Source: Caprimulgus europaeus
Lineage: Eukaryota > Chordata > Aves > Caprimulgiformes > Caprimulgidae
Length of the DNA: 64,000 nt
Assembly (NCBI GenBank): GCA_907165065.1
Contig: OU015524.1
Location: 34,911,295 to 34,975,294, forward strand
Reading direction: 5' to 3'
The notes beneath the pieces are model-generated. The model was given only the letters and a program-made list of their open reading frames with translations, ran no database searches and was not told the origin of the DNA. The stretch's first letter is position 1, and every line of letters begins with the position of its first letter. Both the position numbers and the translations under genes were made by a program. Shown here piece after piece: positions 13,383-25,878 of this stretch.

Positions 13383-15649
13383 CCAGTCCCCCTCTTCACT
13401 TAGCTGACTTTGCAGGAAAGCAGCTGTGCCTCACTGGTTCCTCTCAGTGCTTTTGGGGGCTTATCCCACAGTCCCAAGTGCTGTGCAGGAAACAGCACAG
13501 CTCTACAGACCCTTTCCCAAAGAACTGGGAGGAGAGATGTCTGTCTGACCCAGAGCAAGGGGCAGATACAGGAAGCCCCTGGAGGACTTAGCAGCACTGG
13601 AGAGAGGCTACCCTGCACCCACATTGCAGAGCAGTTATGTCAGCCTTGGGGTTGTACTCCAGCTCAACTCTTTGGATGGCCAGCCAGCTCAAGTCGGAAA
13701 GCATCTCTGATTTATGAGGATGTGGGTGTGGATAAGACACAAGTTACCAGCAACACTGGAGTTATAATCTCATTAACTCTGTAGTGAACAGCCACCCTAA
13801 GCAAGGAGGCCAGGGAGGCGGGGTGACTCCAAGAAACAGGGCAGCCAGGCTTGTAGTTCTGGTCTAGTTGTAGCGTTCCCACTCTCATTCTCCTCACCCC
13901 ACGCACCCAGCAGTCTCAGTGCCACCTGCAAATGTGGGGGAAGGACTTGGCTTTCCTTTCAGTCTCCAGGACATGGGCAGTAGGACACTCTCCCCCTGTC
14001 CATGTTGCAGCCACTCATCTCTCTTGCACCTCCACCCCAAGACCCTTCAGCTGGGCCCAGAGCATGCAGCCAGAAATGGGAGCTGTCAGCACAATCACTG
14101 TAGGTTTCACAACCTCCTGTTACTGCAGCTTTACAGTTTATTTGCTCTGTGTGCCAACATTTGTAGATGCATGCTCTGTTCCTGTGGATATACATGCATC
14201 TATCTGTCATGCTCCCTATCTCCTGTGAAAAGGTGAAGTCCATGGCTTGGCAGCTGCACGTTTTGTGGTCGCTCTGTGTATCAGATGGGCATGGGAAATT
14301 CCTACTAAACTCTGGCAACAAGTTTCTCCCTTGGCTAATTTTTAATGGCAAAGGTTTTGTAATCACCATCCGAGCCTGAGGAGCAGAAATTCCTGAGGCG
14401 TAATTGGCTTTGTTGGTCTGTTGAGCACACTCAGCCTTGATCTCTTCAATTACTGTACGCATGTACCTACTCTCACACTGACACGCTGGTGAGGACAAGC
14501 CTGCCGGCTCCATGGATGGGTGCATGTCTTCAAGCAGTGCAACTGCCCTGGCAGCTAATGCTGTGCACGAGACATGGGGCAAGGCTAGCAGGCAACACTG
14601 GTCTCAGCTTGGTGGCAACCACTTACCAAACAAGATCACAGAGGAGACAGGACTTGTGGGGACAGGGGGACAAATTAAGTGGGCCACCAGTTGGTCCTCT
14701 TCCGCCACTTGACTCAGGTTGCTGACCACAAACTTCTCCACCTGCCACCACACAAGCCACCTTGTTCTCATTGCCGACAAGGTCTTCTTCACACAGAAAA
14801 CTGGTCAGCCGCTGTAGCAAACGCTCCCCATGGAAACTCAGCTTCCACTGGCAAAAAGTCTGCACGTGCCAGGGTGGCTTATCCTAGATGAATTGTGCAG
14901 AGCAGCACAGCATCTTAAGACTCGCCAGCATAGCTATATCAATGGGAGGACTTTTTCCTTCCTTAATTAATGGGGTTATGCAGACAAAAAATTGTTGAGA
15001 ATGAACCAGGTTGGTGACCCCTTAATGCTGCCTCATCAGCATGCAGCATTTAAAGGATGTGTATGACATTGAAACATGCTTTGAAGCCACTCCGTGGGGC
15101 CCGAGAAGGCTACGCATAGGCACAAATCTTCAGGCCCAACATCAGTTATATCAGATTACACACTGGGGTCTTGGGCACAACAAACGAGGTCAGGATACAT
15201 CTGCGCCATCGTCCTCATGCACCATCCTCCTCATTCACCCCATGCCTTCGTCACAGTCTGCCCAGCATGTTTCTCCATGCTGTCTACCCTCCGCATCTGT
15301 CTCACTCGTGTCCCACCTGTTCCACATGCTGCTCCCATCCCGCTCTGTCCTCCCCATCTCCCCACAGCAAATGGCTACCACTTTTACCTCACCAGCCCTC
15401 AGTTCTGCCACCCTTTCCCGGCTTGCCCTGGGGCTGCTGCCCCTCTGCCAGAGGCCAGCAAGCTGTTCCGCAGCTCCATCATCCCTGGAGTTCACTGAAG
15501 GCAACTTTCACTCCCTCGTCTCCTCTAATTGCAGTCGGCACCCCCCAGGCTGAGAGGACTCATAAATACCACTGCCTTGTGAGGGAGTCTTCCAGCCAGT
15601 AATTGACTAAACTTTCCAGATGCACTTCCAGCAAGAAATTAAAAAGCAA
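13383..15649. other. Gene-less stretch with one long unassigned minus-strand frame
   Basis: A minus-strand frame of 207 codons spans 13959-14582. Its middle part (roughly residues 45-80) looks less biased than typical random translation, but I recognise no domain. The frame is near the chance limit for a window this long and has no clear splice context. At 15180-15550 three plus-strand frames are open at once because the sequence is C- and T-rich; that points away from coding. Nothing else is recognised. Confidence 0.5.
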
Positions 15650-15950
15650 TGTGACCCTTGACAAGGGCACGGGCACCCCCCGCAATGCAAACACCCTCTC
15701 CCAGGAAAGCCCCATCCTCACAGACGCAGGGCTGGCGGGGCCGGCAGGACCCACAGCGGCCGGAGGTGCCGAGAGTGGAGGGGCCATAAATCAGGCTTCT
15801 CCTGGCCCCTGCTCCCCCAGACCCTTATCAGCCCCGCTCAGCATCGTGGGTGCTACAGGAGGGATGAGAGCAGGGCGGGTGCTGCCGCTGGTGGAGATAA
15901 GGGCCCACCGGGGCAAGCTCTGCTGCCATGGGCACCTCTAGACCCTGCAG
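15650..15950. promoter_or_regulatory. GC-rich, CpG-containing block with GATA-type motifs (candidate)
   Basis: CpG dinucleotides are frequent here compared with the sequence on either side. Within the block lie a TTATCA at 15825-15830 and an AGATAA at 15895-15900, which are GATA-factor core sites on opposite strands. A CCATAAATC lies at 15784-15792. These are direct observations; a role as enhancer or promoter is an inference. There is no adjacent exon to support a promoter. Confidence 0.3.
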
Positions 15951-18900
15951 GCACACAGGCCCGGCCAGCAGCTGCCCACCCCATGCCTCTGGGGCAGTGG
16001 CCTGGCTGTGCAAAGAGATCCCTGGGCATAAGGTGCTTCCTCCTCCTCATCCTCACTTCTGGCCCCCGGGAGCACCAGGGCCTGCAGCCTAACTGTCCAG
16101 CTCTTCTCTCTGCTGTCGCAGCCTGCCGCTCGGCAGGCCCCGTCCCTTAACCCGGGCAGGCTGTTGCTTTCCTGTCCCTCTTCCCTTTATCCCATGAGAA
16201 ACAGCCTCAGGGCTTAATGAAAAATAAACATGTCGGGAGCTTTACTCTCAGGGAGCGAAACGGCAGCACTGACAAGTGGGCTGACGGTGTGCACCCCTGG
16301 CAAGACACCCCTTTCCTCAGCCTCAGCCCGTGGGAGCCAGGTGGAGTCCCAGAGGGCCTGTCTTGCCGAGGGCCACCTTGGCTGCAGAACCCTTCCCTCA
16401 GCACTCAAGCAACTCCATCGCTTCCCAAATGAGCTCCTGCTCCCTCCAGCAATGCTGTGGCAGGAGAGGAGATGTAGCAGAGTCTCTCTCCCATTGGAGG
16501 CCTGACTCTCAGCTCAGGCTACAAGAAACGTGGCATCACTCAGCAGATCTGTCACCTTTGTGGGCTCTGCAAGAGGCCAGGACTTTTAGGACAGCACGGG
16601 GTGCAGGGCAGAGAGGTGGGGAAGCAGATTGCCGACAGGGCAGAGCAGGGGAAGGCAGAGGTCCTTGGCAGGGATGCCTGCGTGCAACGGGCTCTGGAGC
16701 TGCTTGGGGCCAGGGCCAAGGGACCGGAGGAGGCTTTGAGAGGGAAATGTGCCCTTTGCGTGCCGGGCTCCTGCACCCCCTCGCTCCCTCGGCACAGTGA
16801 CCGCCAGGGCAGAAATTATGGTCTCCAGCTGTAGGGCTTGCAGGCAGGGGAGGGGGGGTCCAGTCTGAGAGGAGAGTGCCCTTCAGCACTGGTGTAGGGG
16901 GGAGAGGCAAACCCACGTGTGCTGTGGCTCACTCCTGGCTGGCCACGGTTGATGTCGGGGAAGCAGAGGCCAGGACCAGTGAAGGGAGAGCAGCGAAGAG
17001 GTCCCTATGGGGCAGGACAGGGCTCTCTGGATGGGGCACAGAGGGAAGTGCCTGGGGAGTGCCAGTGATTCACAGCATCACGGGCAGGCACAGATAAGTG
17101 GTTGAAAGGTCTCTCGCCCTGCTAATCCCGCTTCCCTCCGATAGCTTTAAATCCATCACTTAAAAATTCAGTGTTTCTCTATTGGAGAGCTGGGTGGCCT
17201 ACAGGATGAATGGAGCTCTTCACCCCTGGGGCAGCAGGGAGACTCCAGAAAACAGGGCCAGGAAGGTGCTGGCATGTTAGCACGTAGCTGGGTTATAATT
17301 TACACGCATACACCATATGCTTACTCCCATTAGCATCTTGGCTTGGAAGGCACCCAGTCTCCTTTCACCCCTGAAGGAATCGACTTCATTAGAAAGCACT
17401 CAAAGGCCTGCGTGGCTGTATTTGCCTGCAAAATAGAGGCAGCTACGCTGAGACCAAAGGCAAGCCTTGAACGTCAGGCTTGCTCCCATTCGACAGAGTT
17501 AGAAGGATGGCACTTTTCACAGAGGGCAATCTCAAACTGGCTGTTTTCCCTGAGGGGATACAGCACACAAAGACATCCCTGTTACAGTTTCAGTGACCTT
17601 AGGTGGCATGCAATAGGGCTCGTTTGGGTTTGCATATTTAAAGTAACACCTATGAGAGATTGCCCAAGGGTCCAGTAAAGATCAATTAGCTGGTAGGAGA
17701 GAAGTCTTTAACTGCATGGCTAGTCCATGTAAGACAGGACCTTGAGGGCACTTAAAATGGGATTAAGTCCACGCTTAAGTATAGTTTTATTATTGTCACT
17801 AGCAGCATTCACACTGAGTGTGACAAATACGGTCTGCCCCCACACTCCTCTAGGTAAGATGCAGCTATTTCAGAAGCCCCAGATAAGCCACAGAGGTAGA
17901 TGAGGTCTGCAAGGGTTAAGCCAGTGCTCCCAGCTACATGGGAGGGCTTTGCCTTCAGGTGGACTTGTCTCCAAGCAGTTTGCCCACTTCTCTACATTCT
18001 GGAAGGCCCCAGCCCCACACCTTCCCATCCTGTCCTTTTCCACCTTGTTTCTAACACCTCGATTTAGTGGCTGCCATAAAGCCAGCTCCCTGCGGGCAGG
18101 CCCAGCACAGGGTCCCATATGGAGGTCTGGGGGGAGGAGGGGTGCTGAGTCTGTATATTCTTCCAGATCTCCCCCTGCGCACTCCTCCACGCAGAAATAT
18201 CCCTTTTCCTATCAGCAATTTTGGAGCTGACGTCCTTCATGACGTGGGTAACATCCTGCAGGGGCCACAAGAAATGATCTCCCTCCCGTCGAGCTCCCAA
18301 ACCCTGCCCACCCCAGCTGGGGAAACCTCACACTCACCCCATCACTGGTGCTCACAGGACACCACTGGGTCATGTTGGCTCGCTGAAGGTCAGACCTAGT
18401 GACATAGTGCTGATTTAGAACCACCCAGAGAGCCACCCTGTGAAATTCTGCTCCCTTGCTCCCAGTAGCCAGCATTTTCCTTCCTTCAGGCTGTTAAAAG
18501 GCCAGACTGATGAAAGCCCTTGCCTGCCCTCTTGACCAGCACTCCCAAGCACTGAAACCAGGACTGCAAGTGCTCAAGCCCACACTCCCTCACTGGTACC
18601 TCCACCATGTTGTCACAAGGAGAACTTGGATCCCATAAAGGAGCGATGGACTGTATGAAGTAGCTGCTCCAGGCAAGGAGCAAAGCTCTCAAGGAACGGC
18701 CTCAAAGGCAGCATCACTGTCATGCCAGCACATACCTACTGTGGAAAGGTGTTTTCAGAGACCCTGTCTCATTCCCTGTCCTGATTTGACCACACGGGAA
18801 ACTTTGCAGTAGAAAGAACTGTGACCAGGCACTGTGGGGCCAGGACTAAGGGAGTTCACATGGTGAATGCCTAAAGCAAAGTACTGAAATCCTCTCATGC

Positions 18901-19011
18901 CTTGGTGCATGGAGTCAGAGCTCTCTGTCTAACTGAAGAACTAAATTCCCTCATCAGCACCAAGCTATGGCTTCAGGTCAAATGCAACCTCCACCAGGTG
19001 AAGCAGCCTCT
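15951..19011. other. Gene-less stretch, GC-rich at the left, nothing coding
   Basis: Many overlapping open frames in 16.2-16.9 kb on both strands come from GC-rich sequence poor in stop codons, not from genes. Around 17,085-17,175 there is a dense group of developmental-factor-like motifs: AGATAAGTGG, a TAATCC core and CATCACTTAA. I note it as a possible conserved element. No repeat family was recognised. Confidence 0.5.
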
Positions 19012-19123
19012 GCCTTCCCTCCCTTCCTTCCTTCCTTCCTTCCTTCCTTCCTTCCTTCCTTCCTTCCTTCCTTCCTTCCTTCCTTCCTTCCTTCCTTCCT
19101 TCCTTCCTTCCTTCCTTCCTTCC
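19012..19123. repeat. (CTTC)n tetranucleotide microsatellite
   Basis: About 25 uninterrupted CTTC/TTCC units with a short impure lead-in (ccttccctccc) and an abrupt end at 'tccatcccc'. The purity suggests recent expansion and probable length polymorphism. The frames across it (repeated leucine-proline-serine-phenylalanine on plus, lysine-glutamate-glycine-arginine on minus) are artefacts. Confidence 0.97.
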
Positions 19124-22100
19124 ATCCCCAGCATCCCTCTCACCCTGTCCCCAGAGCTCTTCCCTGTCTTGCCTTAGCAGCCACAGGAGGGGACAAGCAG
19201 GGGATGGGACATGAGGGAGAGTGCTGTTTATCTCTCCTGGAGGGAATTTCACACCTCCTCTCTGTTCTGCTCAGCTGCCCAGGAGGCAGCCCTGTCGCCA
19301 GAGACAGTGTCTGGCCTCCTGTGTTGACAAAGTCACAAGAGATGTGGAGCACACATGAAGATAAAGGCAGGGCTGTCAAAGGCTGTAAGCCCATTCCTAC
19401 TGTTCTGCTCATCAGAGGAAGGAGGCGGGTGTTGGGGTGGGAAGAGGCCAGGATTGTCTACTGCGCTGTGCCAAGAGCCAGGACCAAACCTTGGCTCCTC
19501 TGTTCTCCAAGCACAGCTACTGTCAGCCACTCACACTTCCATCTCCAGTCCCAGCCAGAGTCAACACCAGGTTGACAGCTGGAGTTATCACTTCATGACA
19601 TATGCAGAGAGGGTGGAAATTTTTTTTCTTCATATCCAAGCAGTTCCTGTGTCAAACACACCAAGTTTTTGCTCCCACACCCAACAGTGAAGCAAGCTCT
19701 TACAGACAGGCATCCACAGAGCATGTTGTCTCCTTCCTTCTCTTCTGCTCTCCTATTGCATGGTTCCTCATCTGGATGATTCCTCATTCAGACACTTACC
19801 TTCTGAGTTTGGCATTAGCCCTTCGATCTGAGCGTTCTGCCCACAATCCTGCTGCTCCCCTGTTTGCAAAGGACCATGATGATGTATGCTGTAACTGCTT
19901 GGCACAGGAGGGCAAGTTAGCATTTGCCTGGCACTTTTCACACACACAACACTCAACATATTGGAAGGGTTCATCCATGACTCCATTTAGCATGGAGTTC
20001 CCTCACCAGGAGGGGTTTCCCATTTCCAGAGGCTCAGACCAGAACCATCGTGACATCTCCAGCAGCCAGAGCAAAGCCTTGCTCTAAATGCCCCCTCCCT
20101 GCATCTTCCCAGACATCAAGGCTCTGTTTCCTTCCCCTCACAGATCCCTAGCTGCTCCTACCACCTGCCCCCTCCATTACCCAGTCTTCCCTTCCTGTTC
20201 ACTTCAGCTAAGTAGGAAACTCAGGTGTGTTCAGTACACTCAGAAAAAGTCCCTCTCTTGCATTGAAGTGTTCCCAAGCACTTTATGCTCTGATGGCTGG
20301 CTGCTGGGGACTGGTAAGAGGTCAGAGGAGCCTCGTGGTCTCCCAGGGCTGAGCACACATCCCCAACCTTAAATGACATCACTGAGTGAGGCAGAATCAG
20401 GCCCAGGGTAGCTAGTCTGACAAAGCCCATACATAGGGCTACACAGAGGATTGTTATGGCCAGTGCTGCTTTGGCAGAGGGGGTGAGTCAGCAGTAGTAC
20501 TTCAGTGCTGGTGTAACAGTGGCCACCCTTCTCAGTATAGAAACGTTGCTCTAAAAAACACATTCCATACCCCCACATGTCTCAATACCACTGTAAGACT
20601 GACAATAATAAAGGTCAGCTTAGCCTCAAATAGCTGGATTTTTAATGGTGCTCAATTCCCACTGAGGACAATAATGAATCCCACCCCTCGAGGGGCAGCA
20701 GAAGCTGTGCTGAAAAGCTGGCCAGCAGTGCTGCTGCTGCCAGGAGCCCTAGACACACAGTGGTGGTGTGGCTGCAGGGCACCTTACTGGGAGAGAAGAA
20801 CGAGTAGGACTTCCCCTTCCCTGACGCTCTGTCTCCACCTTTGTATTGCAAAAACAAAGAGGTTTGGGTGTGATTCCGCCCTGTGCCCAGCAGCAGCTTC
20901 GGCAGTTGCGTGCGCAACGTGCCCGCTCCTGGAGCTGCTTATGGAGGAAGAGGGCGTCTGTGCTCTGGGCACGTTCCTCTGCCCCCGAGGCACCATGCTT
21001 CTCCCTCTCCAAAGTACACACGCCTGCACCACCACCCCCTTGCCGGCAGTGGAATGGTTGCTGGAGAATTTTCCATGCTGCAAGCCAGACTGGATAAGGA
21101 AGGCCAGGCTCTTCCCAAGGTGCCCAGCCACTTCCCAACACGAAATCACAGAACTGATCAATGCGGATGAGCACGTAGGGTAGTGGGAGGGACAGGGTGT
21201 GCTGTCTCAGCCTGACTAAAAGAGCTTATAGTTTACAGCCAAACCTAGCTTAACCTCCTCCAGGATCACTCCAGGGAGCCAGGCTCTTCTTCTCCAGCTT
21301 TCCTTTCCTCATTCTGTTGTTTTGACCTTTATAGTGATATCCAAGTAAAACCCTTAGGCTAGAAATCAAGGGGCTGCGGTTTTCCCCAGTGGTCAGTGGA
21401 AGTTAACAACAAGGAGAGACACATACTAATTCAGTCTGCCTCTTAAAGCAGGACATACAGGGTCCAGGATCCCACCACCAAAAACTAGAGAGAGGGTCAC
21501 ATCTGTACAATGCAGGACATTACATGTCAGAAGGAAAAAAGGAGCAGAGAAGAAGGAGAACTCCCCTGACGCTACACATGCACGTGTTCCCAGCTAAAAA
21601 CCACTACCAGAGCAAACTGTGAAGACCCCAGGCCAGGAGGAACCAAGTTACAGTAGCGTCTCCATCCAATTTGGCTCCCATGCTGAGAAGAGGAGCCTGT
21701 GGTAAGCAAGCTGGCAAAGCCCGCCAGAGCCAAGCTACACAGTAACATCAGCTGTCAGGAGTGGAGCCCCTGGGCTATTCCGTCTAGGATTATTTTTTTT
21801 AAAAAAAAAAAAGTCTTACTCTGCTTTTTCCAAACTACAGACTCTGGCAAGCATTCTGGACAGCCTGGTAACTGTGTGCTAAGTTTGGCCTGAAAGCATA
21901 TAATCCTAATGAGAATAGAAAGACCTGACTCTCTCTGGGAGCTCCTGCTAGGCTTCAAAGGACCCAGGACTTACCAAGCAGTTTTGAAACCCATCCATGA
22001 CTTCTGGCCCACTTTCTGATTGCTGCGAAGGAGAGAAGGCTGCGTGCACGCCTGGGAAGGGGCAAGGGGCTGGAAGAAGAAAGGAAGGAAGGGGTGTTCA

Positions 22101-22242
22101 GAGGGAGTGGGGTGTGAGAGGTGAGGGTCTATGTGCAATGTAGGATGGGCTGAGGGAGTTTGTGCGCCACAAGGGAGACCGGAAGACCAGGAAGGATTTG
22201 CACAAGTTTTATTACTGTTGCTGAAGAGATGGCAAATGAAGG
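19124..22242. other. Gene-less stretch, nothing coding
   Basis: The 202-codon frame at 18967-19575 only looks long because it runs through the CTTC array. Overlapping frames at 20.7-21.2 kb on both strands lack domains. A run of eight T (21793-21800) is followed directly by twelve A (21801-21812). A short phrase near 20385-20407 resembles an old sauropsid repeat but is too short to name. Confidence 0.5.
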
Positions 22243-22457
22243 TGGAAGGGGAAGGGAAGGGAAGGGAAGGGAAGGGAAGGGAAGGGAAGGGAAGGGAAGG
22301 GAAGGGAAGGGAAGGGAAGGGAAGGGAAGGGAAGGGAAGGGAAGGGAAGGGAAGGGAAGGGAAGGGAAGGGAAGGGAAGGGAAGGGAAGGGAAGGGAAGG
22401 GAAGGGAAGGGAAGGGAAGGGAAGGGAAGGGAAGGGAAGGGAAGGGAAGGGAAGGGA
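22243..22457. repeat. (GGGAA)n pentanucleotide microsatellite
   Basis: About 42 essentially perfect GGGAA (minus strand TTCCC) units, over 210 bases, all purine on the plus strand. Because the unit length is not a multiple of three, every frame reads as a five-residue repeat (Gly-Arg-Glu-Gly-Lys on plus, Pro-Phe-Pro-Ser-Leu on minus). That explains the 172- and 203-codon frames across it; they are not genes. The perfection implies recent expansion. Confidence 0.98.
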
Positions 22458-25400
22458 TCCATTAGTGTCCAAGCAGGAGGGCAGGGCAACAAACAGAGGT
22501 GCAGAGATGGGGAATTAGGGCTGAGCGTCCAAAGGAAGTGTACAGGCAGGAGGGGGATAGAAGACAGCTTAGGAGCACACACATTGGCCTCTGTGGATGC
22601 CCACGTGTGTGCTGAGCTGAGACTCCTGTTTCCTCATCTGCCTGCTTAGCACCAACCCCCCGGACCTTGTAATACTCTAAACACCTGCCCCAAAGGAAAG
22701 TGCTTCTTAAGGCTGGAGAGGCTCCAAGAGAGCAGGCTCTCTCACCCCAAACGCTTCCCACCTTACACTGGTTTTGCTGCGTATGTCAGAGGGGAGCAAA
22801 TATGTGTTTGTTTCAGCAGGGACACGGCTCTGTGCATAGGTAAGTAGAGGATGAAAATGTCCACAGCCACTATGAACACAACACAGGGGACCTTGAAACT
22901 TTTGGAGGTCTTCCCCCGACCCTTCCCTTCTGTCAGGGAAGAGAAAGGCCATGTGCTTTAGCAGAGATATTTGAAGCTAAGGAGTGCAAAGAGGCCACGA
23001 ACGATGGGAAAATAAGACTGCCACACAGGTATTAGTACTAGCTCAGGATATCACATGAACTGAGGCAAAGGGGAAACTGGAGAGTCAGGAATGCAAGTCC
23101 AATCTAGACACTGGAGAGAAACCAGCAGAGCCCCTCTGAGTATCCCTCCTTTCTTGTCAGACCTAATATTGCCCAAATTAGGGCTGCACATGGACGTGCT
23201 GCTGATAGAACAGCAAAAGCCTGGTGCTACACCAGAAAGTCTGTGTGCCACATTGTCAATGCAAAGGGGGGCTATCACCCCCATAGGCACCACTGTCACT
23301 TCAATGCCTGATTTCTCATGGATTTATACACATCTGGCCATCCCGTTGCTGGAGTGCCTTATGTGGAAAGCCAACTGCAATGCATTTAGCAGACTGCAGA
23401 GATGCTCACCTGTCTGCCAGCAGCTGCCTGTTCCTCTGCCAACTTGCTTCATCGCTCCCTCCTTGTGAACTTCAGCCTTTTCGACACCAGTCAGCAGCAG
23501 TCATAGCTGGTACTTAATGACTTGCTCCACAGGAACTGCTTGCCCAGAAATACAAAGGCAATAGCCTGTCTTCCCCACTCTCTGTGGGTCCCAGGCTGCA
23601 GCTCCAGGGAGGACCCAGCCCCACCACTCACTCCCCACCTCCTGGCAGCAGCGAGGTGGGTGGCAGCATCTCATCACACATCACACAAGCGCTGCTGCAC
23701 TTGGTGCTCAGAGCCATCAAGGCCAGGGCGTACCATCAGTCTGTACCCCAGGACATAACGCCCCAGCTCTCTTAGCAGCTGCAAGAGTGCACATACACAC
23801 AGCACAAATGCTCTTAGCCTGGGCCCAAGCAGAGCCTCCGATGCAGACGTGCTCTCCTACCCAGCACTCATAGACAATGGAAATGGTCTTATTAAAAAAG
23901 CTGCAGACAGAATGAATCACAGCCTCCTGCAGGCCTAGTCTCTGGGCCTTTCACAAAGAGACGAGGTTGGCAAAAAGCAGCCAGCCCATCGCCTGGAGCT
24001 GCCTCTTAGCTTTATGCAGCACCAGGAGGAAACACCCTGCTCGCCACTCCAGGACCAGGCTCACCCTGGGAAAGGAGTGGAAAAGAAAAGCGCTCCAGCA
24101 AGATGTTGAAGAAGCCCCCCAGATCCACAGTGGGGACTGCCATGGAACGGTGCTCCTGGAGTCATGCAAGGAGCCACAGACATCAAGGGATGCAAGCAAA
24201 GGTAATGTTGTAGCAGTGAGGGAAAACAGAACTCCAGCGAGGAAAGTAGCCCCAAGGTTTTCCCTGGGACGTGGAGGTGGCTGTGTCTTGCTCTGGGCTG
24301 GTCTGCTCTGTCCTAGAGAATGTAAGAACTAGCACCTATTTGACTTGTCTTTCCCAGTCCTGGTTTCAGTTGCTTGTAACTTGCCACTTTCACCACTCGG
24401 GCTGACATTTTCCAGACCAGGCATCTGCCTTAACTGTTAAAAGAAAAAGAAGGAAAAAAGACCCACACACATTTAGAGATTTTGACCGTTCTTGGAATAC
24501 AAGAAAAAGAGGTTATTCTGTCCATGCTAAAAAAATCAGCGCTTACAACTGGTTAACTGAGAGTTTACAGTTTAAAGCAAGAACTTGAAATTAGGCAAGG
24601 GAAGTGCCTTGCTGCCAAGAATATGTCTCTGCTGTCCCCAAGAAAAATATCCCTGAATTTTGATCCAGTTATGAGCTCGATACTCACACAGAACAGATTT
24701 GGCAGAGTTGATGGCTCCATGCTGCAAAGTTTCTGCACAAAGTGAGTGTGCTGTTTGTCCACATGTAGCTCCCAAGTTCTGAACCAATCCAGTCCTACAC
24801 TGGAACATCTGCATGTCTCCATGTCAATGTGTGTGGGGTGAGGGGCGTTGATGGAAATTTTACTTTCTCTGCAGAATACAAGCATTTGCCTTGTAAAATC
24901 CTGCTGAATCACCCAATCCCAAATGCCCAACATTAACTGAAAAAACTTTCCAGGCCTACCCTAACACCATTCGCTTCACACACCTTTTGAATTCTGCTGT
25001 GACCAAGATTGTGTCCCACAAACAGCTCTGGTTTCCTTCTCTAGAGATGTCTAGTTTACATCCACCAATCCTGAGATCCACACAAGTCAGAAAAACCCAT
25101 AGAGAAAATATAACTTGATGCTATAACTATAGTATCTGATCTCCTTACACACTAGGGAGTAAAATCCTAGATGCAAAGACAACCTTAATTCCATAACTTC
25201 CTTACTGGGGAGGTTTGACAATATTTTTAAGCTCTCTTGCTATGTAGGCTCTTACAGCACCTTTATCTCTGCTAGTTCTAAGCAATATTGATCCTGTATC
25301 TGAGGCTTGGGCCTTTGATTCCTTTACCCTGCACCCAGGAGAGGAACCAGGGTATTTTGAAGCCTCCCACCTCAGGTGTTGTTCTTTTGGATACAGGTGG

Positions 25401-25654
25401 CAGAGTGGGGAGTGCGGTCTGCAGATGTCCTCTCCCAGAGGAGCTGGCCAGAGCACAGCAAGCCCAGACACCCACACACCCCTGGCGCTCCTCAGCTCTA
25501 GGGAGGGAAGCTGGCTAAAGGAGGGCCACAGCACTTTTTGCCAAGAGCTATTGAGCTGCAGCTTTCAGGGTATTTGGAGGTCCAGTTTTCCAGATTCATC
25601 TTTCACATCAGTGGTCCAGAGAGAAGAAAGCAGAGTAAACCACAACATTAATGT
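22458..25654. other. Gene-less stretch, nothing recognised
   Basis: Open frames up to 125 codons (23091-23468, plus) lack domains. No recognisable transposon end, tRNA or long tandem repeat was seen. A short phrase at 23055-23085 resembles part of a MIR but is too short to call. Confidence 0.5.
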
Positions 25655-25878
25655 ACACAGTACCCTTCATACCAGGACCCCTAGGCACTTTGTGAGTATC
25701 AGATTCACCTCTCAACAGACCAGAGAGGCTGGTAATAATTATTATTTTTTCCTATTGCAGAGAAGAAAACAGACACTGAACAGGAGGCAAATTTCCCAAA
25801 GACAGCAGATGAGCCCTGTGCAGAGTTATGAGAGGAACCCAGGTGTCCTGACTGCCTTGTCCCTGCTCTGGCTGTGAC
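25655..25878 (-). repeat. MIR SINE, near full length
   Basis: Read on the minus strand, this follows the mammalian-wide interspersed repeat layout. A 'gacacctgggttcc' segment is followed by the conserved core with 'tctgcac', then the 'cctcctgttcagtgtctg' stretch in the place of the usual 'cctcagtttcc' phrase. An AT-rich 'aataataattatta' and a tail 'caaagtgcctaggg' close it. MIR spread before the amniote radiation, so this readability points to a slowly evolving genome. Confidence 0.85.

Noticed and set aside
13959-14582. 207-codon minus-strand open frame
   Set aside because: Part of it looks less biased than noise, but there is no recognised family, and its length is at the chance limit.
18902-19575. 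Leucine/proline/serine-rich frames up to 202 codons
   Set aside because: They are translations of the CTTC microsatellite plus flanks.
20385-20407. Phrase resembling an old sauropsid repeat (gcagaatcaggccc)
   Set aside because: Only about 20 bases match; too short to name a family.
21793-21812. T8-A12 perfect inverted run as a terminator or hairpin
   Set aside because: Simple homopolymers in vertebrate DNA give such runs often, and no Pol III gene lies upstream.
21971-22649. 172- and 203-codon frames with perfect five-residue repeats
   Set aside because: They are produced by the GGGAA microsatellite, which stays open in all frames because the unit is not a multiple of three and contains no stop.
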